This document shows positions 25,333-37,010 of a stretch of 64,000 nt of DNA, one piece after another. Below the pieces are notes generated by a model, which did not search any database, was not told where the DNA came from, and worked only from the letters and a program-made list of their open reading frames with translations. The DNA comes from Nyssa sinensis (lineage: Eukaryota > Streptophyta > Magnoliopsida > Cornales > Nyssaceae). The stretch spans positions 29,509,344 through 29,573,343 of the forward strand of contig CM018051.1 in NCBI GenBank assembly GCA_008638375.1. The letters run 5' to 3'. Every line of letters begins with the position of its first letter. The stretch's first letter is position 1. Made by a program: the position numbers and the translations under genes.

Positions 25333-28225
25333 GTGTGTCAAAAAGTGTGTGAACGGTTGTATGTGTGTGTGTAGTAAGTTGAGTGTATAACACTCAATAA
25401 GGAGTGGTGGTGACAAAAGTAGGTGATGGAGTGTGTGAGTAGATCTCAGGGTATGGTGTGGTCTGACTAGAGAGAGAGAGAGAGGGGGGCCGGTATTGAT
25501 AAGTGCACATATGCATTGTGCACGGCCGAGTTTGAAGGTGAAAAATAAAAAGGAAAAGAGAGTTTTGGAGTGAGAAGGAAGGGGAACAAATCTAGAGTAG
25601 AGGCGCGAGGAAGAGGGGCTCAACACCAAGAGAATCCGAACTTGGAGGTAAGCCACTGTTTCTGTCTTGAAACGTTATAGCATGATTCGAATTATTTTAA
25701 ATATAGGGTCTAAACGAGCATGAAAAATGGCGTTGATAGGAACAAACCGCACCTCATTTGGTTCACAAATGAGGAAGAAAACCCGAGTTGCAGGTTCAGT
25801 GGATAATTTTGGTTTCCATAGATTTTGTGCTTTAAACTTGACTTTGAGCTTGTAAGTACATAGGAAATCCACACAGGAATCTAACGCAACAAAAATCATG
25901 AAAAATGGTCCAAAAATGAGCATGTTACAGTCAAGAAATCCCCACCGGTGCTACGCCGGAAACTAGGGAAAATAACGGTCGAAACCGTGGCCTTCTTAGG
26001 CTTTAAACCGTCCAAATGAAGGATTAAAATGGTGGGATCGATTTGGCATGAAAAGATTTGAAATGCAGTAAAAATTAGGCGTGAAATGGTGAAAACAGTA
26101 CCTAGGGTTTACTGTTCCGGCGACTGTGGCCGGAAAACTAGTCGGGGAAGACGACCGGAAAGTCGTGGGGGCTATCGGGTCAAAACTGAAATGGGTCCGG
26201 GTTCGGATCGGGTCGGTACCCGACCGGATATGAAATGGGCATGAAACTGTGTCGTTTTTGGTTTTGAATTTAAATGGATTGGGCTTGTTTGGCTATGGAG
26301 ACAGGAAATAGAAATTGGGTTTGGGCTTATTCCAACCACGGATAAGGATAGGGACTGGGTTATTGGAATCCGGTTCTTGAATTAAACTGAACCGTTTGGT
26401 TCAGGGGAAGACCGGACCGGTTTAGGGTTCCTAGCCGTGAGCCCACTGGTTCAGACCGGAACTTAGGGAAATTTCATTTTGACCCCAAATGTTTTAAGAA
26501 ATCCCACTAAGGCCCAAACAGGAAATTAATAAAATATTAATTTTACAAAAATACCTCTATTTCAAATGTGGGTCAAACGAAGTCCAAACGGGGTAAATGA
26601 ATAGTCAAAATTTATTATGTCGGACGTTCTGAGTCCAATGGTGGGGTCCGTTTTATGAGACGGGACCCCGAAGGATAAAATACCGTAAAAGTGCAAAAAT
26701 GACCATTTTGCCCTTTTTAGTACAAAAGTCCAAATGGAATTCCGCGAAAGCCTAAACCGACTTTCTTCGGTATTCCGGACTCAATGGTAAAGTCTAAATT
26801 AGTATTTGAAATAATTATGATGGAAAGGCATAAAATTTGATGAATAGAATCTATTCTAAGACGTATTCATTGATATATAGGGAACTCGAAAGGCAAGGGT
26901 ACACTCACGGATTTCTGATCACGATAGAGGTAAGTGGATCACTCTCTCTTACATGTGGTGTTTCCACAAGCCAAGTTTATTCTTTTACTGCCCAACTCGT
27001 ACTCTTGAATGTATTGATATCCTTGGGTCCACAATTCGATATTGTTCTATCTTGTGGACATTTGATTGGTTGATGTATCATTGTTATCATGTTTCACTGT
27101 GCCTTGAAAGTACCTCATGTTATTGCTATCCACAATGTGATATTGTTCTATCTTGTGGACATTGATTGACTGTTGTATCATTGTTATCATGTTGAACCAT
27201 GCCTTGAAAGGCATACTGTTATACTTTCATTGAATTTATGATATTCCATTTTATACTTCTATGGAATCACGAATGATCATGAAATGTTATGAATACCGGA
27301 TTTGTGCTCAGTCACAACATCCATCCGATGCTTCTGTATTGACTGGAGACCTAAGGGTCAAGTCCATGAATGGACAGGTGGCAGGAATGAATTCCTCGAA
27401 GGCTTTCCACTGGCAATTGACTGGCATGATCACTGGCATTGCATTGCATTTCCATTGGCATTTCATTTGCAATTTCACTGGCATGTTACAGAATAAAAGC
27501 ATCTCTTATGACTGACAGAACTTGATTGTTGAATGGTAATATTCCTTATGATTCTTCAAGTCTCGAAAGACTTGCATTGATTGATTTGATTGTGATCGGT
27601 TCATTGTGGCAGTACTTCATTGTCGTTATATTATCATTGAATTTCTTCATATCGCTACTATACCCAATACTTCTGATTGTGTATCGTGGTTACTGTTCAT
27701 TGGCCCTCGTGGCAATTGTTTCCATTGGCTATCACAGTATCTTATTCTTATGATTGGCTATCATAATCTTATTCATGGATTCATTGATTATCGATACCAG
27801 TGTTGGAGATTTGCATTTACTTACTGAGCTTTGTAGCTCATTCCACCCCACTTACCCCCCATTTCAGGTGATGACGCTCCGAGACCCCAGTAGGAGTCTG
27901 AGAGCGTAGGGGGACATTTTGAAGTACGGTATCAGTCTATGTTAGTTCTCCCATGTATTCACCACTCCCGGGTGCTGGTTACGTTTAGTTCTCATTTTGT
28001 CTTATGTAGAACTATGTCATGTATTTAATAGACTTCCACTGTTTAAATTATTTAAAAGACTTCCGCTGGATTACTGTAATTGATAAAGACTTTCACTGTT
28101 CATTGTATAAAGTTTTTAGTACATTGCATATTAGAACTATGATACAGGAATGGAAAAAGTAGGGACGGCCTTCGGGTCGGCCCCGCGACACGAGATCCGC
28201 ATAGGGTGGGTTTCGGGTCGTGACA
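24816..28225 (+). mobile_element. H1: solo LTR nested in B1
   Basis: Starts TGCAATATCCCGACCCGGG (first TGT mutated to TGC) and ends GGGTTTCGGGTCGTGACA; flanked by ATATC at 24811-24815 and 28226-28230. Length 3410 bp. It is colinear with H2 (42948-46259) and, inverted, with the H3 LTR. It contains TA microsatellites near 25300, a GGGTCGG palindrome near 26205, 140-bp-type units (26560-26800) and the intron-like segment. No coding domain. Confidence 0.92.
26930..27867 (+). other. Intron-like segment of H1
   Basis: Donor GAG|GTAAGTGG at 26929/26930 and acceptor CCCCATTTCAG|GTGATGACG at 27867, 938 bp, T-rich. The hairpin GTGCTCAGTCACAAC is kept at 27304-27318, but the GC-rich second hairpin of H2 is missing here. 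Confidence 0.45.
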
Positions 28226-29146
28226 ATATCTTATTTCGGGATAAGCCTTTTGGACCCTCGGGTCATTGTCACGCATCTTGGTGACTGGCTATGTATTTCT
28301 TGTTGCTCATTTGACTATTGGTTATCCGTTATCCCTATCCTCAAATATTCTTGTGAACTAACCCTGACCTATGGCAAAGCTAGGAATTTACTTACTGAGC
28401 TTGTTTAAGCTCATCCCATTATTTAACATTTTTCAGGTGACATCATGTGGGATGAAATGCAATGAGATAACTAGTGGAACTAGTGATGCACAATGAACGA
28501 CAATGACGATATGAACTCCAAGTTAAAGATCGAACGTGAACACTGTAAGGTTAACTTTAAAGTTATGCATTATAATATTACATCATTAGTGATGAGGTTA
28601 GCCTAGTATGTCAGATCATTGTGATTAAGTGATACTTGGACACATTATGATTGTTGATCATTGGAGATAAGTTTAATTAGCTGAACTGTATTGGTGTGAC
28701 TTCCGTTTTAAGAAATTCATTGATATAGAATGGTTGCATTGGAGTATGTATATTATACCTTAGAGATATTTGGTGACTGATTCTAGACGTGCTCTGATGT
28801 GTTTGGATGAGTTGCATTCTTAATTTAAAAAGGTTTTAATTTTCGCTGTTTTGACCCTACATTTGGAATGCAATTCATTATAAAGTTCAAAGTTCCCTTT
28901 GGTTGGTCGCATTGACGGCGGAAAAAATCGGCAAGGTGGCCAACTAGAATCACGTCCTCGAGATCCACGTAGGGTGGGTTTCGGGTCGTGACACTCTGAT
29001 ATTGATATTAGTTCAACTAATGACTTGACATACAGTTGATGATTAATTAAGTAATGTTTGAGATCCTTTAGCGGGGGACGGCGTATAAGTTGTTGCCTCC
29101 TATTGCGGGCCCCTGATCCTCACAGGACGGGTTACGGGTCGTGACA

Positions 29147-30476
29147 TGTAATGCATAACATGTGTGAGTGGGTGAGATCCGAATCATAACAAAGTCTAAA
29201 ATTACCCCTTATGTGCGAGAAGATCGAATGATGTATATGACAATGATGCTTGAAACTTCTTGAAGTAAAACAGGCCTTGAGAGAATCTAAGTCTAGGACT
29301 ATGTTACGATTACAACCAAACCATGTTTTGTCAAACCGGGTTTTCCAATTACAATAAAGGACCACTAGTCCTAATACACTATAAATTTTTTATACAATTT
29401 CTATGAATAGAATTCTTGAGATTTTAGTTGAATAAATGAAAGTACGAAGACTTTTTATATGTTAATGAATGAATACACTTGAAATGCAAGTATTTTTTTA
29501 TGACCCAACAGCTTTGTATTACTTGGGGATAAAGTCTCCTTTTGGGCTAGAGCTATAAACCCGTGCAAAGTCATTTTGGGATTAATGTCATAGTAAGGTT
29601 GATTTCAATAGAATTGATATCGGGTTTGGGCCGATTCCACTATTAGGTTTATGTTCATGTGGGGTTGATATCGGAGTAGGGCCGACCCCTTACCTTGAAT
29701 AATATTATGGAATTACATTTAATAAACATACTCTCTTGGTTAGTGATTTGTTATATGATTGATTGTATATGTATGCTTATGTTGTGTATTATAAAAAATG
29801 ATTATCACCACTACATGAGCACATGCATACACGGTAAAACATCATGTTATTCTTTTGATTAGAATTCCTACGGGTAAGTTATACTAATCCCTACCAGATG
29901 TAAGTACAGGCAAAGAGCCCATGTGATAAGGCAATCGTGTTTGAACCCTTTTTGGATGTCTTCATTAGTTGAACTCAAGGATCAATTACATATATTTGGT
30001 CATGTTGATTCTCGCTTTTGATTGTGTAAACTCATGTAATGGTGGTCAATTGTTGACCATGATGTAAATCTTGTAGAACTCAAGTTCCTTGACATGTAAT
30101 TAAACTTGATATATTGGGATGTTTTTTAATATGATTGTGTTGTATGTCTTGGAACTGATTGAAAATATGTATAATACTCATGGATCTTATAAAAATAATA
30201 TGATTTTAGGCTAGGAAATACTTTATTTATGTTGTATCAAAGTTTGATGATGAAGGAATTAAAAAAGTGGGTGAAAGTAGTTACAAAAATAGCAGGTTCA
30301 GGTATTAGACAACTAAACTAGTTGACTAAAAGTTACTATTAGTCGACTGTAGGTCAACTGGTATGGGTCTAGGACCGACGAAAAGTAACATAAGCTAAAG
30401 ATCCAAAAATCTAGAACTTTCGGTCGACTGAATGTGAGAACCAATTGATTGAAAGTTAGTACCAATCGACTGAATG
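29147..30476. other. AT-rich spacer, no gene seen
   Basis: Sequence outside element A. I see no LTR end, no coding frame of note and no RNA gene. Two copies of GTTGATATCGG...GGGCCGA at about 29610-29690 and a 42-bp tandem unit start at 30425. It was continuous with 34102 before I1 inserted. Confidence 0.6.
30425..30476. repeat. 42-bp tandem repeat split by I1 (left part)
   Basis: The first unit (30425-30466) begins CGACTGAATGTGAGAACC; the next begins at 30467, is cut at 30476 by LTR I1 and continues at 34102. Confidence 0.75.
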
Positions 30477-30828
30477 TGTCACGACCCAAAACCCACCCTA
30501 TGCAGATTAGGGGTCTATGACTAGGTTTGCTACCCGTGGGCCATTCCCTGTCAAAAGGATCTGAAATACTAAGTAAGGTTTTTAACAAAATATTTTATAG
30601 TCATCAGTAAATCTAGTAGCATGTCAGGTCATCATTTATACATGCCAAAAATATAACTGTTTATGATTACAGATCCGCAAAACATAAAACTAACAGGACC
30701 ATGGTGACATGGGAGATGTTAAGACCTTATAGTATCCAGTTTAATACAAAAACTCGCAAAAAGCTACCAGTGGCTCGTAGGCGTCTAGACCTCCTGAGCA
30801 CCTGAGGGTCCTCCTACTTCTTGTTATC

Positions 30829-31753
30829 CTGAAAAAAGAAATAAAGGAAGAGGTGAGCTAACAAAGCTCAGTAAGTAAATTCCTAGCTTTGCCATAGGTC
30901 AGGGTTAGTTCACAAGAATGATAGAAGAAAGAGATAACAGATAGCCAGTCACCAAAATAGAGCAATAATGACCCGAGGGTCTAAATAGAGGCATATCCCA
31001 CAATATGATACAAGAAGGCAATGACAAAGTCAATTAAAATGGGATCTAGCCTATCATGATGAATCGCTGCCACATACAAAATGTTAGCCAATTAAAAATA
31101 TATCACGCTGGCAACAATATGATCATTCACAAGGCATAGAATATGATCATCCAATGAAAGCAAAAATATATCATCATCGAGTTCTAACATTACAGCTGCA
31201 TGAACAATCCGGGGCCCGGCATACCCCACATTACACACATTCAGGTTCGTCTCTCACTCTCGGGCTTACTGAATAGCGTGACAGCTCTTTCACCTCAAGT
31301 CCTTGTAGGACACTTAAGACCCCCAAAGGGTCCACATTGCAGTCGGTGAATAGATGGGCCATTGTGACTGAGCACAACCCCGGGCACATACCGAATATCA
31401 TAATCAATAAAACTCTTACAGGATGTACAATCGTACAAAACAATCGATATCACAATCAACGAGTCATAAAGTGTGGAATAACAAGATTCTCATCAACAAG
31501 ATATATCACAAGATCATGACATGGTATATATGATGGTACAATCATGCTCAAGTACCAGAAATCAAGTTCACAATGACATAAGCAAGCAAATCAATTCTGA
31601 AGTACAGGCATAACCAATAATCACAAGTCGATTGGCTTTCAAATGGAGAAATCAAGTTCATTAGGTAGTGATAGAGTACAAATTTGGCAGCATATAAAAA
31701 AATAGATGTGACTGGCTGGGAATAACCTATATTAAAGCATAGGAGTTACTTAC
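30829..31753 (-). other. Intron-like segment of I1
   Basis: Sense-strand donor TTGAG|GTAAGTAAC (31753) and acceptor TTCTTTTTTCAG|GATAAC (30829), 925 bp. Confidence 0.42.
31203..31378 (-). other. Conserved hairpin pair in I1
   Basis: GTTGTGCTCAGTCACAAT on the minus strand (31361-31378) and GGGGTATGCCGGGCCCC near 31210, same order and spacing class as B1, H2 and H3. Confidence 0.5.
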
Positions 31754-32292
31754 CTCAAAATAGTTTTTAGTAGTTCTACTTAAGCTCAAGTTTCGTTCTC
31801 CTTCCTTTTGGAGGTTCTTATAAATCAGAAATTTAATCATTATTAACTCATTCTTTAATTATCTAGGTCAATGCCAATGTTGGTGATTTATTTAACTCTC
31901 TCAGGTATCGTTTAGCATATTTTTAAAGTTGTTAAATTTATACATCGGTCTTCAGAATATTATATTTGGGTAAACGGACTCCACCGTTGAGTCTGGAACG
32001 TCTAATAGAATAAACCTAGGCTTTCGCGACTTCTTATTTGGCTTCGGGCACCCCTAAGGGCAAAATGATAATTTCGTATTTTATATGACTTAATTTTCTG
32101 GAACCTCATTTCATAAAACGGACCCTGCCATTGGGTCTGAAACATCCGAAATAGTCAAAATACACTATCTATTTATTTAATTTGGTTATCGGGATATTTT
32201 CTTATTTTTAAAATTAATTTAATTTAATTAATTAATTAATTAATTATATAATATCTAATATTTTGTTCAAAAATATTCAACAGTAACGTTGG

Positions 32293-32364
32293 TGGCTCAG
32301 TGGCAAAAGATGAGGGTCTTAGGGCTTGGGCCTCACGCGTCCTAGGTTCAAACCAGGGGAGCTG
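32293..32364 (+). other. tRNA-like module in I1
   Basis: TGGCTCAGTGG (32293-32303) is an exact eukaryotic tRNA A-box form, and AGGTTCAAACCAGG (32344-32357) is a near-perfect B box with a T-arm-like stem (CCTAG/CCAGG, one mismatch). The 41-bp spacing is normal. It does not align with the G2 module outside the boxes, so it may be a separate acquisition. No complete acceptor stem is seen. Confidence 0.5.
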
Positions 32365-34096
32365 CGACTCCCCTTTTTATTTTCTGATTTTTCCCAATCC
32401 AAACAGCGAACAAGCAGAACTAGGATAAGATAGTATCTCTATTCTGCACGGGGTCATCAAATTAATTCCTTATCGTAGTAACCAAACAGAACCATTTTGG
32501 ATTTAAAATTAAAACATAACTCTCTCACACAACGTCGTCCTACTTATCCTATACGCGCAATGGGTCGGGTCCCGACCCGAACCCGAACCCAAACTGACCC
32601 ATACCCGATCCAGCCATGTTCATCTTCTTCCCCAACTCACTTCTCATTGTAGCCCTAATCTCAGAGTTTTATTTTTTTCCAATTTCGTGCACTGTGGGGT
32701 TGTCTAGCTTTCTGTTTTTGGGTGATGTAGGCTACTGAAGGTCTGGGCAATGGTTTGGCATTCATTTGAGAGCTCGAATTGAGCTCTATAGTTTGGTTAA
32801 TGCTTTACATCCCCCACAGTTTCTAAGCTAGTAAATGGCCATTTCTTCATGAAATTTCATGGGGTTTGGCTTGATGTGATCATGGGGTTATAGGGCTTCA
32901 AACTACAATCTAAAAATGAGATTTGGAGCTCTATGGGTGGGATTGGGTTATGAACCCGTGACCTGCAACTCCATTTTTTGTGGTCTTTTCCTAAACTTCT
33001 AATTTGCGGCCTAGTATTTTTGAAACCCTTCTAAGGTATATTTTGGGCCCCACGTGAAAAAACCAAGTTTCTTTTTGGTCAATTCAGATCTGCCACAAAA
33101 GAGGCCCATCAATGGTAGCTCTTCATGGGTCTTGCATTCTAAGCCCTCTAGGTTAGCCCCTTTTCACCTATTTTTCATCCTCTCCCATTTTAAGATGCAT
33201 GCACATAAATTATAAGGCTCAATAAAACCAAAAAAGTACATAAAATTCCAAAAAGATTGAGAGAAAAAAATTTTAACGTTTGGTGGTCTGTTTCCCTCTC
33301 TTAGGCTCATAGTGCCCCAACTATGCAGGTACAACCAGCCCCTCCTTCTTCTTCCTTCCTTCCTTCAAACCACTTGCATGGAGGCAGCCACCCTTCAATC
33401 TCTCTCTCCCTATCTCGTACTCTCTCTCTAGCCGAAACCCATATGCACACACTTGCGCTATTATAGACCCAACACCATCATCACACACAGGTCCTCGTGC
33501 ACCTTGGTCTGCACAGCACACACATCCATAGACACAGCACACTCATGATCTTCAGCTCACGCGCAACCCCCCCACTTTTTCCCCTAGTCTATGCACTCAT
33601 AACCTAGATCATAATTTAGGTGTATAGATATATATATATATATATAGGCATAACATTAACATGTATTCTAATTGGTAGGCGTGGTGGTCTAATGAGGGCC
33701 TGCCACCTCATTTTTTATATTCAGAATTTAGACCTTATATAATATATATATATATATATTATGTATAATAAAGCACAAATCCTCACTTTTGGCATTTTTC
33801 CTCTATTTTGTGCTTATGCCCCGTTTGGCTGGCGTAGTTTTCCGTTTTAGCTATTTTCTTTATATTTTCTTTTCTATTGCTCTTTTTACGAAGCGGTTTC
33901 TTCTAGTCGCTTCCTATTTCGGTTAGTTTTGATGTCTAATGCCTCGCGTCGATTATTATTTCTTTGTGTTTTCCGTAATTTGCTAATTCGAGTTTTAATA
34001 GTGTTAAATATAGCTAAAATGACTAATTAATGCATTAAATTTCAAAAAGAACTTCATTATAGTAATTAACTGGTAAACTAAGTTTGGGGTGTTACA

Positions 34097-35597
34097 GAAT
34101 GTGAGAACCAATTGACTGAAAGTTAGTACCAATCGACTAAAAGTTTGGTCCAGTCGATTGGAATTGACAAAATACAAATTTTGTTCAAAACTCTGTCGTT
34201 CAGACAACATTGTTGTTGGTATACATTATTTACATTATAAGTACCCCCCATTTAAAACTAATAAAAATAGTCCCAAGACCTAATTCCTTATGAATAAAGG
34301 TCAACTCTCCTTTCCAAGAACAAATTTTTAAAATTTTTGAAAATTTCACCTTGTACCATAACTAGTTCGGTGGTCGACCTATATTTAAAATTAATTTTAA
34401 ACTACTGGATACCTAAGCAATAATTTTTGGGACTTTTAGAAGGCTAAGTCTAAAGATTTCAAATACCTAATTTCCTGACCCTTAGCATGACAATGCTTTG
34501 ATCAAACCTAGTACTCAGAATTCTGGTGGACTTCTATTGACTTGATTACTCCTAGAGACTTAATTATAAATACTTTATGTTGATTTTTTATCACTATTTA
34601 AATCTTTGGAGTCCGGGTCATGTCAATACATGTCTAATTTTATCCTAATAATTAATATGATAAGAAGATTTTTGAAAAAAAATTATTAGTTATTAAATAA
34701 TAAAATTATTAATTATTTACCATAAAATAAAGTCGATTCTTCAAAAAGTTATTAATTATTAAAGGCTATTAAATCATTGGGGATTATTTATTAGAAAGTC
34801 AATTCTACTGTGAAGATGGGACAATAAATAGAGACAAATGTAGTGATAATGCAATCCAATAATAAATTTAATAGGGTAGTAAGACTACAAATGCAACTAG
34901 GCACACAAGCTTGGTTCACAATTAGAAAGATATTTGACATTAGCCTGTCAGATAAATGAATTAAATTAGAAGAGATTTCAAAACTCATTAAGTTATCAGC
35001 TCATCTCAATAAGTTAATAAAGATTTTCGACCTATTAGAAACTGGTTTAAGATCTGTTCTATGGTTGAGTAATTTTAAACTGATTAATTTATGTTGAGTA
35101 ATTTACTACTCTACTTGGCTCATATCGATCGAGTTCTAAGTTAATGGTTTCCTAGTACAGTGCATGGCCATCAAGTCATGCATTGAAAGTTTAAACTGCG
35201 TCAGCGTGCATGGACAAAGATAGAGTTAATGATCAAAAGTTACAAGAATGTGTATCATGTTTATATCAAGTTTGAAATTTATTTTTGAGTTGACAGTATA
35301 AGATTCTATTTGTTTATAAATTGAAAAAAACTTCAATGTGATTGTCCTGTTTTGTCATCACAATGACCGTTTAGTTTACTAGCTGCTATATAGTGCTATA
35401 TATGTTACATTGATTTTCAAATTTATAAATCAATATGATCATAACTCTTTACAAAATTAAACTAGTCATTTTAATATGTTTTTTTTTTTTTTCTGCAAAT
35501 CAGGATTTCATTAGATTTTGAATAGCTGACCATGCATATATATCAGGAAAAATAAAAGAAAGATATTTAAAAAAAAACAAGAAAGAAAAAGAGAATA
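34097..35597. other. AT-rich spacer, no gene seen
   Basis: Continuation of the 42-bp tandem unit to about 34160, then AT-rich DNA without coding frames above noise. A T14 tract lies near 35480. The last five bases, GAATA, precede LTR J1. Confidence 0.6.
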
Positions 35598-36924
35598 TGT
35601 CACATCCCGCACCCCACCTTACGCAGATGCTGAAGATGTGATGCCAGTTAGTCGCCTTGCCAGTCTCCGACCGACAATGCGACCAACCAAAGGCAATCTT
35701 CTGAACCTTACGATAATTTGCATTCCAAATGTAGGGTCAGAACAGCGAAAATTAAAACATTTTTATCTCGGGAATGCAACTCAACTATATACCTCATAAG
35801 TATGTACCACAGAACAAATCTATAACCAAGCATATAACACAGAGCATACCAAATCCTTATAGAGTATCATTACCATGAGCCATGTTCCTATACATCTATT
35901 GCATATAAATAAAATCAATTATATCATCACGCTCACCTGAATAGCCAGAGTCAATCCATTATAATCCAAGTCTCCACAAATCTATGCCATCAGATCCGCA
36001 CTTAAAATGCCTTATAGCCTACTAGTATCATCTCCTTATACCTTCTAGTCCAATGGAATTATATCCTGAAAAATGTTAAATAAATGGAATGAGCTTAAAC
36101 AAGCTCAGTGAGTAACATAGGTTCCTGCCATGGGTTTCAAATCCAGTTCATATATACATGTATGCTCAAATGCAGCTCAAATAGAATAATAAAACTCATG
36201 TAGAACAAATGCAGCTCAAACATATCATATCAGAACAAACTGATCGGAGAAATCAGAACAGAGCCAAGACAGAACAAATCAGATCATAACAGAACAGAAC
36301 ATATCAGAACTGACCAGATCAGACAGATCAAACAGAACAGATCAGGACAGAATAGGTCAGAACACAACAGATCAAAACTGAATAGATCAGGAGCAGCCGC
36401 CTAGTCCCTCTGGGGTAGGACTTATACTCACTCCTCATTAGGAGCAGCCGACTGGTCCCTCTGGGGTAGGACTTTTACTCACCCCCTAATAGAATAGATC
36501 AGGAGCAGCCGTGTAACACCCCGATCCTGTATAATTAATAATTAAATAATTAATTATTAATTAGTACCGGCTTAGGGAATAATTAAGGAAATTAAACTTA
36601 ATCTCCCGGTGGTCACACTAGACCAATAGAATGACAAAACATGTCCGAGAATAGGGTATAATACCCGAACCTAATTATCAATTAATTAGGTGAAATAATG
36701 TCAATTTAACACTGACGGAATTCGAATTAGTTAATCCCGAAAATATCGAATGACTAATAAATGACACGGAACCTCTGACACTGAAGATAACGGAAATAAA
36801 AACTGATCGGAAGAAACCGCACCGAAAAAGGAGTTACGGAATGAAAGTTATGAGGCAAACATCAGAAACTGAATTAACGTGCAGCCAAACAGGGCCTTAG
36901 CCCAAAATGTGGAAAAATGGCCAA

Positions 36925-37010
36925 ATTGGTGGTCAAGGGGAATTGAACCCTTGACCTATGGAAGGAATGAATCTCACCCAAAAACTTAACCAGGTGGCCA
37001 TCCAGCACCT
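36925..37010 (-). other. tRNA-like module in B2
   Basis: GGTCAAGGGTTCAATTCCCC B-box region and a TGGCCACCTGGTTAAG A-box-like start on the minus strand. Closest to the B1 module. Confidence 0.4.

Larger units (their letters stand above)
24009..28436 (+). other. Intron-like segment of B1 (interrupted by H1)
   Basis: Donor GAG|GTAAGT at 24008/24009, acceptor ACATTTTTCAG|GTGACATC at 28436. Net length about 1.0 kb after removing H1 and its duplication. GAGCTTGTTTAAGCTC, a 6-bp stem, lies 30 bp before the acceptor. Confidence 0.45.
20854..28993 (+). mobile_element. B1: solo LTR in element A's 3' LTR (carries H1)
   Basis: Starts TGTAACACCCCGACC and ends GGTTTCGGGTCGTGACA, flanked by CTCTG at 20849-20853 and 28994-28998. 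Net length about 4.7 kb without H1. Its first 800 bp match B2 and inverted D1; its last 100 bp share the TTCCCTTTGGTTGGTCGC block with D1, B2 and J1. It holds a tRNA-like module on the minus strand (21270-21352), 140-bp units (22960-23710) and two conserved hairpins (24371-24545). No coding domain. Confidence 0.9.
834..29146 (+). mobile_element. Element A: decayed Ty3/gypsy chromovirus, split by nested LTRs
   Basis: Joining 834-2849, 11897-12192 and 15857-17480 gives the order gag, protease, RT, RNase H, integrase, chromodomain, polypurine tract and 3' LTR. This is a Ty3/gypsy chromovirus, and the RT and integrase wording is of the plant Tekay/Del type (inference from recognised family motifs). 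The 5' LTR, primer-binding site and N-terminal gag are missing behind the inverted LTR ending at 833. The coding parts have many stops and frameshifts, and D1, G2 and B1 (in the 3' LTR) lie inside it. It is therefore the oldest insertion in the left half. The five bases after its right end are TGTAA; the matching left duplication lies outside the window. Confidence 0.85.
17481..29146 (+). mobile_element. 3' LTR of element A (interrupted by B1/H1)
   Basis: Starts TGTAATACCCCGACCC after the polypurine tract; after removal of B1 it ends GGACGGGTTACGGGTCGTGACA-like at 29146. Net length about 3.5 kb. It contains TA microsatellites (17860-18020), a GA-rich tract (18100-18150), 140-bp-type units (19310-19570), a decayed tRNA-like module on the minus strand (19131-19213) and hairpin GTTGTG-ATCTGT-CACAAC (20034-20051). 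B1 is inserted only about 150 bp before the end. Confidence 0.8.
30477..34096 (-). mobile_element. I1: solo LTR in a tandem repeat
   Basis: Starts TGTCACGACCCAAAACCC and ends AGTTTGGGGTGTTACA, flanked by GAATG at 30472-30476 and 34097-34101. Length 3620 bp, no coding domain. Sense-strand start is TGTAACACCCCAAAC. It carries a tRNA-like module (32293-32364), a CGGGTCCCGACCCGAACC block (32565), 140-bp-type units (31970-32180) and both conserved hairpins (31203-31378). Confidence 0.9.

Noticed and set aside
25184..25656. Antisense frames of 69 and 119 codons in H1
   Set aside because: They run over TA microsatellite and GA-rich DNA; H2 at the same place does not keep them.
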